Source of the DNA: Parasponia andersonii
Taxonomy: Eukaryota > Streptophyta > Magnoliopsida > Rosales > Cannabaceae
Assembly: GCA_002914805.1 (NCBI GenBank)
Contig: JXTB01000487.1
Span: 1 to 64,000 of the forward strand
Reading direction: 5' to 3'
DNA: 64,000 nucleotides
Shown here: positions 1 through 11,953 of the stretch, in pieces
Layout of the letters: every line of letters begins with the position of its first letter
Numbering within the stretch: position 1 is the stretch's first letter
Position numbers and translations under genes: made by a program
Notes under the pieces: generated by a model
The model's input: only the letters and a program-made list of their open reading frames with translations
Told to the model about the DNA's origin: nothing
Databases searched by the model: none

Positions 1-286
1 CTCTAGGATCCTAATTGAATAAACGGGTAACTATACAATTGGGTAATTATCCAATTAAGTAATTGGATAATTATTCAAAACGGATAACTAGTTAATTACA
101 AACAATACAATTAGATAACTACTCGAAAAGGATAACCTAGTTAATCGCAAATAGAAGTCTTCAGTTTCCCTTTCCTTGTAGGTTTCCTCCACAGCATTTA
201 CCTATTTCCCTCTTCTTGTAAGTTTCCTTTATAGTGTTTGTGTTTCCCTTTTCCTATAGGTTCCCTGTTTATTAAGAAAAACTATA
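1..286. other. AT-rich intergenic DNA with short degenerate repeats
   Basis: No gene is visible. Positions 20-145 carry several imperfect copies of a short motif of the type TAATTGGATAAT / GGATAACTAGTTAAT. It may be the edge of a decayed repeat that continues to the left of the window. Confidence 0.4.
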
Positions 287-433
287 CGGAGAAGGTCGCA
301 CAAAAACCTGCAGAAGAGGTCGCATGTAAGCATCACGGAGGAGGTCGCATGTAAACATCACGGAGGAGATCGCATATATTCTATATGTGGAAGGTCGCAC
401 ATATCCTTCACAGAGGAGGTCGCATATATATCA
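287..433. repeat. Short tandem array, about 25-bp unit, six copies
   Basis: The core GGTCGCA (once GATCGCA) recurs at 294, 319, 343, 368, 393 and 419, that is at spacings of 25, 24, 25, 25 and 26 bp. It is usually preceded by a purine run such as GGAGGA and followed by an AT-rich spacer. The spacers have diverged, so the array looks old. No gene is associated with it; it could be part of an old retrotransposon LTR or leader. Confidence 0.75.
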
Positions 434-3400
434 TATGCAACCTTAGGATTTTAGACCGTACAACAGGAAGCATTGAGAATTTTCTATAGAATTAGTCGTT
501 TTAATAATACGATATTTTTTTAACATTGTCTAATTCTGCAATTTTCTTCTAGTTAGGAATTCAAATTAATTATGACCCACTATAAAGGGATAACACCAAA
601 CAATTGCCAAGGACTAAAACTACTTTCTAAACTTCCAATAACAATTTTGATAGAGCAAAAAACTAAAGTCAATAATCTTTATTACTTTACTTTAATTTTC
701 CATCTTGTTGGTTTTTTTTTCTTTTGCAAAATTTAGTTTTTTTTTTTTATTTGGAAATAAGATAAGGAATCAAAAAGTTGAAAAAAGTAAGAGAAAATTG
801 ACAATTTAACTAAAAGTGCCTTTTTTAACAAATTGGCGTTAAGGTTTTACATGCCTAAATGGTCCAAATTTCACACTAATGCTTGTTTTTATTTACCACG
901 TTCTAAAAAAGTCCTTGGCTTTTATCTTCTCTCCATATATGGTATTCATACCACCTTCTTTTGTTTTTTAAAATTTTTAATTAAATAAAATTTAAGAATC
1001 AAGGCACTGAGCCAAACTTAATTGAATATTAAACGAGGAACTAATCTATAATAACAAATTTAATTGTTTGTCACATTCCCTTTGAGAACACTGTATCTTA
1101 ATCTTGCCAATAGGCCATAGGTCAGCAACCTAATCCAGCATTTTGGTTTTTTATATTTCCATATCTCAATTTGATCACCAAGTTGCCAAATGATCAATGT
1201 TGTAATTATAGCTTTTATAAGCCCAATATTGAGTTCCAACATTCCACTATATTTAAACTGTAACTTAATACAAATAATGATTAAATTAGTCAGATGCTCA
1301 ATTATACTAACATTTGGGCTAAATAACTTGCTAGATTAGAATTTAGAATAAACCGGCACTAACAAGTAATTATGAAAAAATATATTATACAAACAATTAG
1401 TCTTCCAAACATATTTTATTGTTCACGTACCTAATTCGCCTCACGTGTAAGACAATCTCAAGAATAGTTATGGATGGCAATGACACCTAGAGGAAGTAGA
1501 AGATCAAGTCAAATCATTTATTTATTTATTGCTAAACACAAAAAATATTAACCTCACAATTCACAAGCAATACAATCTACAAATGTCCATATCTTACCAA
1601 TCTGAAGGGATTTTTGTCCTAAATGCAATTTTTTATTCTTTTTATTTTATAATGTATTTTGTCCTTAATGCAAATTGATAGTGTGGTCTTTGGCACGAAG
1701 GTTCATTAATAAATTAGACTAATTAGTCTATCTGGCAGCACATGAGCAGGAAAAAAAAAAGTAAGAATATGATCCAAAAGGGCTCTCATTGATCAAATTA
1801 TAGCAATTCTTAGTAGGATTTGATTAGTCTGCTGTTTAAAAATGAAAACTGGTCCCACAATATTGATAGAACTGTTTTTCTTTTTCAAAAAAAAAAATAC
1901 TTTATAATTTTCTAATTAACAGATTTTTTTTTAGTTCAAAAAATAAAAAAGTTGGAAAAAAGAATGATAAAATAGACTTTGATCTTTCAAAAAGTTGGAA
2001 GAACCATTCAAAAGAAAGGGACATTGACAGAAATGAATTGGGAATCTTGTTCTGTTTGTATGTAACATTTGGATATGCATTTCTTTTGATCACATAAATA
2101 TTTGGACAAATCGCAACCTCTATGGATTTTTCTACTTGACTTGGGGTTGACATCTTAGAGGTGTTTATTCAAGTTTCAAGTGATGTTCTAGTTTTAATTT
2201 CTTTAGTTTGTTCATGCATAAATGTCCATTGCGCTAACCATCCAACATGCACATAGCAGATAAAAGGTTCAATTCTTAGGACTTTATTTATTTATTTATT
2301 TATTTTCCAAAATACTCACCTTTAGATGTTTTTCTTTATCGAAAAACATAGATAAAAGCTTAGCAGCATTAAAGATAAAGATTGCCATGTTTTTTTTCCC
2401 TTTTGAGCCAAGTTCAAGAACCTCTTTGGATCTTCATAGCATCTCTCATAGTAAAATATTTATATATATATATATATATATTTATATCATTATGTTTCAA
2501 CTGGTATTAGTGGCATGTGGGACTTTTACTTCATGTTCAAGTCAACAATAAAATACAATGAAACCCCATTTTCCCTTGGGAACATAAGAATCCTAATGTT
2601 TTTCCCCTATTTCAGTTTGAAAATCAGGTCTCAGAGATCATTGCTCACAAGGGTTTTTACTCCATGGGAGAAAAAAGTAAAAGTAAATAAGGATTGGGAT
2701 AGTAGGGATTGATCTAAATGCTTCCGCTACATATTGATTGTTCCTGCCATATAGAGTGGTCCAAGAAATTAAACTTAACTTTCAAGTCTATTTTCTTTGT
2801 CTTTGTTCTTTCTTTCCCAAAGAAACTAAGAATCATTACATCAAAAGATAGAGAAATGCAAGATGAAGTTTTCTCATTTTTCACAATTATGTGCAATGGG
2901 TATGGATATTCATCACTTTTGAACTTGGGGTGATTGGCCTTTTGGACCATTAGTGGACCCAAAGTCTAAACAAGTTGCACTCCGGTTGTTTGGATATGGC
3001 ACATGGGAAACATTGTGTAGTGCCCTGAAATTTATAAATTTTCTGTATATGGCAGAGTGAATAATAGTCTCTCAGTATATATAGTCAGTACTATAATTGA
3101 GTCTGAGGGAGTGGGCATGCTGTAGTTGATAACTGGATAATAGAGGTAATTGGGGTTTTGTGGTGGTAGACTTGGGGAACTATGGGTTGAATCTGGTGGA
3201 GAATGGGTTGGGTCTTTATAGTTCCTTAATGTTGCTTACCAGGATTGCTAATCAAACTCCGAAGAATATGAGAGCGTGATGAGCACCACCGATTCTTCTT
3301 TTATTCACTAAAAAAATATAATAGCAACTATGGTTTATAGTACTCAATAATTGGGTATACACTTCTATTTTCTTATCTATGTCTTAATAAATGACTACAT

Positions 3401-6010
3401 GAGTTATAATTTTCAAAGTAAACGACTCTTGAGTCTTCAGAAGGTAAGCAATTGATTCAATCAACCCCTTTCTTTTTACGCTGACATATCCCATTCATAT
3501 ATGAGTGCTACATATGTGTAATGTCTCATATAAAGCTTGGAAAAAAAAAAAAAAAAAAAAAGAAAACCAAACGAAGTGTTAGTGCATTTAAGAGAGACGT
3601 AAGACGTAATTAAGGGGAATTGACTCAATTTCAAATAGACCTTTGTTGGCTTTAGCCATTTATGTCATGATCAATTAAAGAAGAGGAAAAAAGCAAAGTA
3701 ATTAATAATTTTGGTAATATATTTTCTATGGAACACTTGATAGACATGGGGGACGTTGATCAAGTATAACTGATTACACAAGCAAAAAGGGTTTCAAAGT
3801 TGGGTTTTAATAAATAAAAATCTTTTTACCTCTGTCTTTGAGAATTAGGGTTAGGAAAACAAAGAGTATGTTAAGCAGCTTTCATCATGATTTTTTTTTT
3901 TAGAATTGGTCATAAAAGTAGCGACGGTAAAAAAAAAAATCATAATTTTTATGACACAATTTATAGAAAGTAAAAAAAAAAAATCAACCTTTATGAATCG
4001 TTCTGACTAAGTCACCTTAGAAAATGGTTCTAAGATTATCATTTGGACCAAAAAAAAAAAAAAAAAAAATCCTTGATCCGCATATTTCCCTTAAGCTTAT
4101 TGATGACTTCTTTCCCCTTTTTGGCTAAAGAGCTTATTGAGGACCTTCTATAAGGTTAGTAAGGCATACATTATTAAGAAGAAAGTGAGTAGTGACGCTT
4201 TTAGAGTTGGAATATTCCTCTTTAACGTGAGTTTTAAAGTTCTATTCTTGGTTATTTATCTTGATTATCCAAAGGAAAAAGGGTTCTCATATTAGAACTT
4301 TGTTCTATAAGAAAGGTCGTCGCATGTTATTGTCCTTAAAAAAGAGGTGCTCATCTCATAAAGTGCCCCCCACGTTGTCTCAGTCTCACCAATTTTGCTG
4401 CCCTCAATAAGTGGGTCCATGCTCCAGACGACCAAACTACTTGTTTGGTTGTTGAGAAGAATATAATATGTATTAGTATTCTCAAATTATACAATTCACC
4501 ATAAATTTTCATTTTCTATTACACAAAAAAAAACTCTGTATTCGGCAAAAATTCAAACACTTGGAACACGTAAATTTGAATTTTATTTCAACCTTCTACA
4601 ATGCAACATGTTGAAATTAACTACTGAAAAATACCAATCCATTGTCCATTAGACATTAAAAAACTTAACCAAAAAATGATCATATAAAAAAAACTATGGA
4701 AAAAAAGGGGAAAACTTTCAGTTACTATATTATGAAAAAAAAAAAATTGAAAAATTAATGAGTAGAGTAAAGAGAAAGATAAACTAAATTTTAACAAATG
4801 ATATAATGTCACATCGATCTATTAATTTTTTCTAGTTTATCAAGCTGTATAATATTATTGTTGTATTTTGTTAGTTCAAAAGGCTTACATTTGATTAGTT
4901 TTTTTTTTTTGGTGTTCATAGAGGATAATTTGTATTTTTCATGCACCAAACTTGATTAATTACGTTCATCACGGGGAATTTGAAAAGAACATCAAAATTC
5001 AAATGCTTTGGATTATAATTTCTCAACATATAGGAACTTTCTCATTTTTTATTTTATTTATGATTTTTTTTTTTGCAAAATATATAAAAGTAGGGATTGA
5101 CTATGTAATTCCAAATATTTAAAAAAAAAATTAAGAGAAATAAGAAGAAAAGTTAGTGCATGTCTTCATTTTTTACACTTAATTCAAAAAAAATGTCTCT
5201 TTAAAAAAATATTTTGTAAATATCTGAATATAGTAAATAAGTTTGATATACATTAAGGAATACTAACCGCACTCTCTATTACAGTTTATCAATTCTCTAT
5301 TTCACACATAGATTCTACAACAACTTGTTACATTATTAAAATGATAAATTAATACTATAATCTACATATAAAGTAATAACATACGACAGTAATAACATAC
5401 CAAAGTGTAAAAGAGAGTGAATTTAGTACTCCTTATACAAAATATGTAAAGTGGTAACTCAAAGCAGTTATTAAAAAAAATGGACATTAATTTAGTAACT
5501 TTAAAATATTCTCCTAGAGACCCCCGAAAGGTTTTGTGGAAGATTTTCGAAGCTCAATGGGAAATGGATTGATCTAGGAGGTTTTTTTTTTTTTTTTTAA
5601 TGACCAAAATTTCTTTTTATAGGATTACTTTTTAGAATGATTTTTTTAGGATTAGTCATAATTATGAAAATAATGACTTTTTGTGATCACTTCGACATTT
5701 ATATCTATAACTATAACTATTGATCATAAAAGTTATTACTATTTATAAGAGGTCGCAAAATATTATAAATAAAAAACAATTATGTCTTGTTCTAAAAAAA
5801 TTTCCTGAAAAATAGTAATAATAAAATCAATTTGGCACAAAATTACTCCTATCCAGAGGTCCAAATCCTAAGCTTGAAGCATGCTAAAATTTGCAGAGAA
5901 ATTGGACTAGTAATGATTTAGACTAAAATAAATATGGGGAAATTAGACAATATACTGTACTTCAGAAAAAATTAAAAAAAAATGGTGGTTTTGTGTTTTT
6001 TAAGGTACGA
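434..6010. other. Intergenic DNA, no supported gene
   Basis: About 5.6 kb of AT-rich sequence. The open frames here are short, lack splice context and resemble no family I know. It holds long A or T runs (for example at 3540 and 4051), a (TA)n tract at 2461-2481 and an ATTT repeat near 2284. A weak inverted repeat lies around 5650-5760, where TCATAATTATG-like and TCATAAAAGT-like segments face each other. I see no RNA gene. Confidence 0.6.
2461..2481. repeat. (TA)n microsatellite
   Basis: A short alternating TA tract in intergenic DNA. Similar tracts flank several of the small mobile elements elsewhere in the window, but none is visible here. Confidence 0.85.
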
Positions 6011-6252
6011 TACAGTTTTTATTAGAAATTTTTTTTTTAAAAAATATTTAGAAAATATTATTTTTAAAATAGTAACTAGTTTCTAGTATCAGGTAATTAG
6101 TAACTAAAAATATGTATAACTAAAGATATTTATAACCGATATATAATTAGTAACTAGTAATTAGTATAAACTGATAATTAGTAACTATTTTAAAAATGAT
6201 ATTGTTTTAAATATTTTTTTAAAAGTGATATTTTCTTAATAAAAATTGTACA
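6011..6252. mobile_element. Foldback (MITE-like) element upstream of the NHX gene
   Basis: The two ends form a long imperfect inverted repeat. TACAGTTTTTATTAGAAA on the left pairs with TTCTTAATAAAAATTGTA on the right, and the match continues through AAAATATTT and TTTTTAAAATAGTAACTA for about 80-90 bp per arm. The loop carries several copies of AATTAGTAACTA. There is no coding capacity, so it fits a non-autonomous foldback element or MITE. It ends about 520 bp before the NHX start codon and so could touch the distal promoter. A target-site duplication was not resolved. Confidence 0.6.
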
Positions 6253-6613
6253 AAAATTAGAAAAAAGTCTAACTTCCGTATTTTTGTAATTATTTATTGG
6301 TTTTTATTGGTATAAGTGGTAGAAACCAATAAATATTCTAGAAGTGTTAAAGAATAACTTTCTTAATAGTATCACAATGTTGTGTGACCACTCTAACATT
6401 ACGAGAAAAGCCATTTTCTAAAACTACTAAAAAATCATTTTACCTCAAATTACTAGTATCCTTGTCAAATTCCCAAGTTAGCAACTGACCGAGCCCAAAA
6501 GGCCCAATAAGGCTGCAATGGGAGAGTGGGTGTCTGTCCGTCTGTGAAGCTTGCAGACATTCCTATTATGACTAAACACGCAGTTTCAAGGCTAACCCCT
6601 GACGTAATCGAAA

Positions 6614-6648
6614 CACGTGTAACCCTACCATGCTTTCTCTCCCACGTG
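6614..6648. promoter_or_regulatory. Pair of CACGTG (G-box/ABRE-type) sites in the NHX promoter
   Basis: Perfect CACGTG hexamers lie at 6614-6619 and 6643-6648, each followed by T (ACACGTGT and CCACGTGTC). They sit about 122-156 bp before the start codon of the vacuolar exchanger. CACGTGTC matches the known ABRE/G-box consensus bound by plant bZIP and bHLH factors. Abscisic-acid or salt control of the gene is inferred from the motif only. Confidence 0.6.
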
Positions 6649-6769
6649 TCAGTCCATTCCCGTTACACTCGACGTTCATGTCAGAGCCCGGGGAAGGAAG
6701 ATTAGCTGGTTTTTGCTCTTTCGTTTCGCCATTTTTGTACAGAGTTTGTAGTCTTAAAGCAGAGAAACA

Positions 6770-9700
6770 ATGGCGATGTGGGTCGAGTTAGCGAAGAACT
6801 TAGCGAAGGACCGTGCTCAGGTGGTGCCCATCTCGTTGTTCGTGGCCGTTCTGTGTCTCTGCCTCATCATTGGTCACTTGCTCGAAGAGAATCGATGGGT
6901 TAACGAGTCCATTACCGCCATTTTCATGGTAAGCTTCGCTTTCAACTTTTCGCCTGGTTTTTATGCGTTGAACGATAAGTTTGGCATGTTTTGATCTGGG
7001 TTTGTGGTGTGCTTTTAAGTTTGTTAAAATGTGCAAAAGAGAGCTTTACTTTTGTTATGAACAAATACCCACTTCGTTTTTTATGGCTATAGTTCGAAAA
7101 ACTGCTTCTTTAGCATTTTTTTCAATGGAAGACTGAATTGGAAGTGGGAAGGAATGAGACCCTCTTCATAATAAGCTTCTTTGGCTTGTTTTAATCTGGG
7201 TTTTTAATGTGCTTTTAAGCTGTTTATTAAAACGTGCAAAAGAGAGCTTTCCTCTTATTATGAACAAAATCCCACTTCGTTTTTTTATGGCAAAAGGTTG
7301 TAAAAACCGCGTCTTTAGAATTTTTTATTTTTTTTTCTGTGAAGCAAATGGGAAGCGGGGAGGAATGATACCCAGTTCGTGATAAGCTTCCAGTAGTCAA
7401 ATAGAGTGGTTTGAGGAATTATCGGTTTTTATTACGAAAGGCTATTAGTAGTGTCTCTAAATTTGCTTATGCTTAACAGGGATGCTTAGCAGGGACTGTA
7501 ATATTGGCTCTGAGTAAGGGGAAGAGTTCTCATATCTTGACTTTTGATGAAGAACTGTTCTTCATTTACCTTCTTCCACCAATAATATTCAATGCCGGGT
7601 AAGGTCACTCTCCTTATGACTCATTGGTATGGAATAGACATGCATGATCTTTTGAAGTTTTAGGCTTGTCGTGCTTACTTGTACTTTCCTCAACGTATAT
7701 CAGATTTCAAGTCAAGAAGAAACAGTTCTTCCAGAACTTCTTAACCATCATGCTATTCGGGGTGGTTGGTGTTTTCATTTCCGCATTTATAATAACGTCT
7801 GGTAATATTCGAATTACATCTGTACATAACCTGTATCAATTCCTCAAATTGTTTCCAACTTGTTGTGGGCTATTCTAAATGTTTTCATCCTACTGTTGAC
7901 CTAGGCAGCAGGTGGCTATTCCCTAAGTTGGGCTTTGTTGGTCTTAATGTGCGCGACTATCTCGGTGAGATACTTGTTTATTTCATCATAACCTATAGAA
8001 ATACCATATGTATCTTTATAGTATAAAACTATAATGCAAATGAACTTGTGGTTTGATTCAGCTATAGGAACAATATTCTCGTCAACTGATACAGTGTGCA
8101 CCCTGCAGGTTAGTCAGGACTTGAACTTGAGGTTTGGTTCTGTCCTGTTTCATTTAATTTTTTCTTGAACTACTTCAGACTTCAGTATTTGACCATTCGC
8201 CTGAATATTATATCCACATTTAGGTGCTTCATCAAGATGAAACCCCTTTGCTATACAGCTTAGTATTTGGGGAAGGAGTTGTGAATGATGCAACATCAGT
8301 TGTACTATTCAATGCGGTCCAGAAGATTGATGTTACTCGGTTTAGTAGCAAGACTTTTTTCCGTGTCATTGGAGATTTTCTATACTTGTTCTTTACAAGC
8401 ACAGTTCTTGGGATTACAGTAAGTTTATATGTGCTGAATGTATATGAAATAAATGAATGACCAATGACTTTATTTTATCGTAAGATGTATTTTTCCAATT
8501 ATCAGTATTTCTTTTTTTGGATCCCATTCATTATTTACTTTTTGCTTACGTGTGTATTGTTGGGGAGATCAGGTGTCGAAAATAATGATGCATTGGCATT
8601 TTTCTGTCTGATTGTTTAGTTTCTATTTTCTTCCAGTCTGGACTTTTGACGGCATATGTCCTTAAGACCCCGTGCTTTGCAAGGCAAGTGACTGCTTCTG
8701 TGGTAGATTTGATGGAATTTGACAGGACTTGGCATCTCTGTAAAATCTGTAGTTTCAACTTTTCAGTTAGTTTGATACATATGTATATAAATCTAATTTT
8801 TGTGTTTTCATACAGACATTCAAGTATTCGTGAAATTGCCTTGATGGTCTTAATGGCTTATCTATCATACCTGTTGGCTGAGGTAAAGATGAACTTCAAA
8901 GTTTACCTAATATATGTCGAAGTAGCTACTTTGGTGAAAATTTGGATATCAAATATTCATACAGTTTTGGTAAAGTTGAGGTTTCCCTTCGTGTCTTTAG
9001 TTATTAAAATCTAGGCCACTTTTATTCGATTTTAATCACACCATACTGGTCATGACAAAAGGAAAGTTGAGGCTGTTATCTCACATACACATAAGATCGA
9101 AACATTTTTTTTTTGTGTGTGTGTGTGTGTGAGGGGAGGGGGGGCGTTTTGAGAAAAATGCCGCACTGATCACCTCGTTCCTGTCCATTGCTCTTTTGAA
9201 ATCCAGACTCTTATCTTTCTCATGTCAGAGGACCTCATTTTATCAGACATTTATCTTTTCGTTTCTGCAGCTGTTCGAACTGAGTGGAATACTTACTGTC
9301 TTCTTATGTGGTATTCTCATGTCTCACTATGCATGGCACAATGTCACAGAGAGTTCTAGAATCACAACCAGGCATGTATGGGCAGATTATGTTGGGAATT
9401 GGAACTTCGTATTTTGCAGAAATTCCTTATTTCTACTTAACAAGTCTTAAATGTCTTTCCTTGCATCTGCAGGCATGTATTTGCAATGATGTCGTTTGTT
9501 GCAGAGACGTTCATATTTCTTTATGTGGGAATGGATGCTCTTGACATTGAGAAGTGGAAGATGTCCAAGTTAAAGTAGGACTTTCTCAGGTGATTAATAC
9601 CAGTTGTATTCTGAAGTGTATTGTTCTCCTTTTCAAAGTTCTCTTGTTGCAGTTTCGGGACTTCCATAAGCGTTTGGAGTACCTTAGTCTTACTGATATC

Positions 9701-10564
9701 GATTGGACGCGCTGCATTCGTTTTCCCTCTGTCCTCTCTTTCCAACTACATGAATAGATCACACTCTGGGAGATCTAAAATCACATTCAACCAAATGGTT
9801 AGTAATCACATCTACAAAATATATAATTTGATTACCATCAATATGAAAAAGTGAAATTTTTTTCGGAATGCTTCCTTTTCAGATTGTCATATGGTGGGCT
9901 GGACTTATGAGGGGAGCTGTCTCTATTGCCTTGGCATTTGAACAGGTGTGTGCTTTGGTCACGTAAAAGTTCTACAGGAACTGTCATCTAATTGGCTTGA
10001 TTATAATGCATTGACCATTTTGATGCTTTTCACTTGTGAAGTTCACGTTTTATGGTGTTACCTCGGATCCACTCAATGCAACAATGATTACAATCACCAT
10101 AATTGTCGTCCTTTTCAGTACAGTGGTATGTTATCATTCTATTCCAATGTGATTCCATTTGATCTTCGAATAAGAAGATTCAGAATCTTGCATCAAGTTT
10201 TTCAGATTGTTCAGCCTGAACTGCCAATTGTCGTTCGGGCATGATTTGATTACATCTTATAATTTAGTACTTTCATAATCTCTAATAACAGGTGTTTGGT
10301 CTTCTAACTAAGCCACTAATAAGCTGTCTACTTCCCCATCATACAATTAGTCGAGAAAGGTCAAAAGACATTAAAGAGGACATGGTCCTCCCTTTGCTCT
10401 CCTTTGAAGAATCTGCCGCAACCAACATCAACCGGGCCAAGGATAGTTTGTCCATGCTGATAGAAAGCCCCGTGTACACCGTCCATTCTTACTGGAGGAG
10501 GTTTGATGATGCCTACATGAGACCCTTTTTTGGTGGCCCTCACAACAATCAATCTACGTCTTAG
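6770..10564 (+). CDS. NHX: Vacuolar Na+,K+/H+ exchanger, class I NHX (14 exons)
   Basis: Predicted to exchange cytosolic Na+ or K+ for vacuolar H+ at the tonoplast. Exons by splice signals and frame: 6770-6928, 7480-7598, 7704-7801, 7905-7964, 8062-8108, 8224-8418, 8637-8683, 8816-8882, 9271-9371, 9473-9574, 9653-9797, 9883-9945, 10042-10125, 10292-10564; together 1560 nt, 519 residues, normal for class I NHX. The N-terminus has the family's GHLLEENRW. The amiloride-site motif FFIYLLPPI is at about residues 80-88, followed by FGEGVVNDATSVV, GRAAFVFPLS and WWAGLMRGAVSIAL. The tail ends with the class I type RRFDDAYMRPFFGGP. All signatures are intact and I found no frameshift or stop. Introns 7 and 9 begin with GC rather than GT (8684 and 9372). 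Which of NHX1 to NHX4 it matches cannot be decided without a tree. Confidence 0.93.
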
Positions 10565-10597
10565 GTAAATGGCTCAAGTGCATCACGGTTAAAGCCG

Positions 10598-10602
<5 letters not shown>

Positions 10603-10654
<52 letters not shown>
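10603..10654 (+). repeat. (GA)n microsatellite in the NHX 3' UTR
   Basis: About 26 uninterrupted GA units begin some 40 bp after the NHX stop codon. They would lie in the 3' untranslated region and are likely to vary in length between individuals. Confidence 0.85.
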
Positions 10655-10656
<2 letters not shown>

Positions 10657-10922
10657 AAAAAAACGTCAAGAAATGTACTCAGAATGACTCAAGGTGACAC
10701 TAAGCAGACTTGTGTAGGAGGTGGTGACTAACTTACTTTGGCTATGATGATTGTTCCGAGACCAAAAAGTGAAGATTGAATATGTTTTCTCAGATGATAT
10801 TGAACTGTTTCTTATTTCTTTAGTATGTGGGTTCGCTATGTTTAAAGTTATTTATATGGAGCACAAATGAATTTTTGAGTCTGTATGATACTGCTGGGGA
10901 CGTATTGTATATATGTTATGAT

Positions 10923-10928
10923 AATAAA
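10923..10928 (+). terminator. Probable polyadenylation signal of the NHX gene
   Basis: AATAAA lies about 360 bp after the stop codon, in a T-rich setting. It is the best polyadenylation signal downstream of the gene. Plant signals are loose, so the true cleavage site may differ. Confidence 0.4.
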
Positions 10929-11092
10929 AGATTTATGTTTATCTAGAAGTGAATTTTTATCAATTTATGAGTCTCATTGTTTGATTCATTGCAATAATTT
11001 TTATCGGTCTCTTGTTTCTTTTTCGTCATTAAACCGAAGAAAGCCATGTACTTGAGCATGAAATGCCGGTAAAGGTATGGATGGCCTCCACA

Positions 11093-11166
11093 AACTGATC
11101 GGATTGGATTCATACAGTAATCAAAATCAAACTGATCGGATTGGATTCATACAGTGTAATCAAATC
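11093..11166. repeat. 37-bp direct duplication between NHX and the LTP gene
   Basis: A segment starting AAACTGATCGGATTGGATTC occurs at 11093 and again at 11130, so the period is 37 bp, with almost no divergence (a GT is added near the end of the second copy). It looks like a recent tandem duplication in intergenic DNA. Confidence 0.75.
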
Positions 11167-11462
11167 ATCAAGGATTGGTATATCCGCAAACAAACAGCTA
11201 ATTGTCTATGCCACACCGTATAATTAACTTTCTTTGATAACTATCACTCCCACAAGAAGAAGATTTTTAGTATTGTACTGGTGCATTCAATCCTTTGCAT
11301 ACTTAAAATTTTGAACGTACTACATTGTATCCAAAGCAAAACAAAACTTGAAATGACACGAAATGAAGGACACACACAAATATAAAGACGACAAGATGCA
11401 AAATACACGAGAGAAGGATTATTATTATTTCTCAATGTTGCGAGCATTTCCACTGCCTTGCT

Positions 11463-11953
11463 TCAAGCCGCTACAGAAGAATGAAAAATAATGGTTAGAG
11501 ACGCAATGTGACATGCAAAGAAAGTGTAACACATTAAACTAAAAATCCATGCCAACCATGTAACAATAAGAGTGAAAAAAATTTGTTCAGTTCTCATCTT
11601 AAATTTCAGTACTTCACTTGGTGCTACTATTATGAGGACTTTGGAACCTTACCGTGGCATTCCAGTGGTGTTTTTAGTCCGCACTTCTGAGGCAATTCCA
11701 TGGCTCGTTCAGGGTCGAACCCGAATGCAGGAAGGGCAGCCTTGTACTTACAGAGACATGGCAAATTCGCCTGGTGAACAAGAGCGCAGCAGTTCTCATC
11801 CAGTGATTTGCCACTCAATGCCGGTAAGCAGACTGTGAGCTGCTTTGAGTCAATGTTGCATAAGGTTATGGCACTGCCTCGGCCTAACAATGCTATCAAG
11901 CAAATGGCTAGCAGTATCCACTGGACCACAACTTTGTCACCATTCCAAGCCAT
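11463..11953 (-). CDS. DIR1-like non-specific lipid-transfer protein
   Basis: Secreted small lipid-binding protein; relatives such as DIR1 act in long-distance defence signalling and bind lysolipids in the apoplast. Exon 1 (11953-11653) codes for a signal peptide of about 28 residues ending GRGSA. It then shows the complete eight-cysteine motif: C32, C42, C55-C56, C66-x-C68, C91 and C99. Spacing is C-x9-C-x12-CC-x9-CxC-x22-C-x7-C. The frame could run on to a stop at 11630, but a consensus donor (G|GTAAGG) follows the last cysteine. An acceptor (TTCTGTAG) at 11471 leads to an 8-nt terminal exon, 11470-11463, ending in TGA. The spliced form has 102 residues and stops two residues after the His that follows C99, as is usual for LTP genes with a 3' intron. 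The unspliced form would be 107 residues. Lipid specificity is not readable. Confidence 0.85.

Noticed and set aside
287..433. CRISPR-like array
   Set aside because: Spacing is regular but the repeat core is only 7 bp, spacers are related to each other and the genome is a plant nuclear one.
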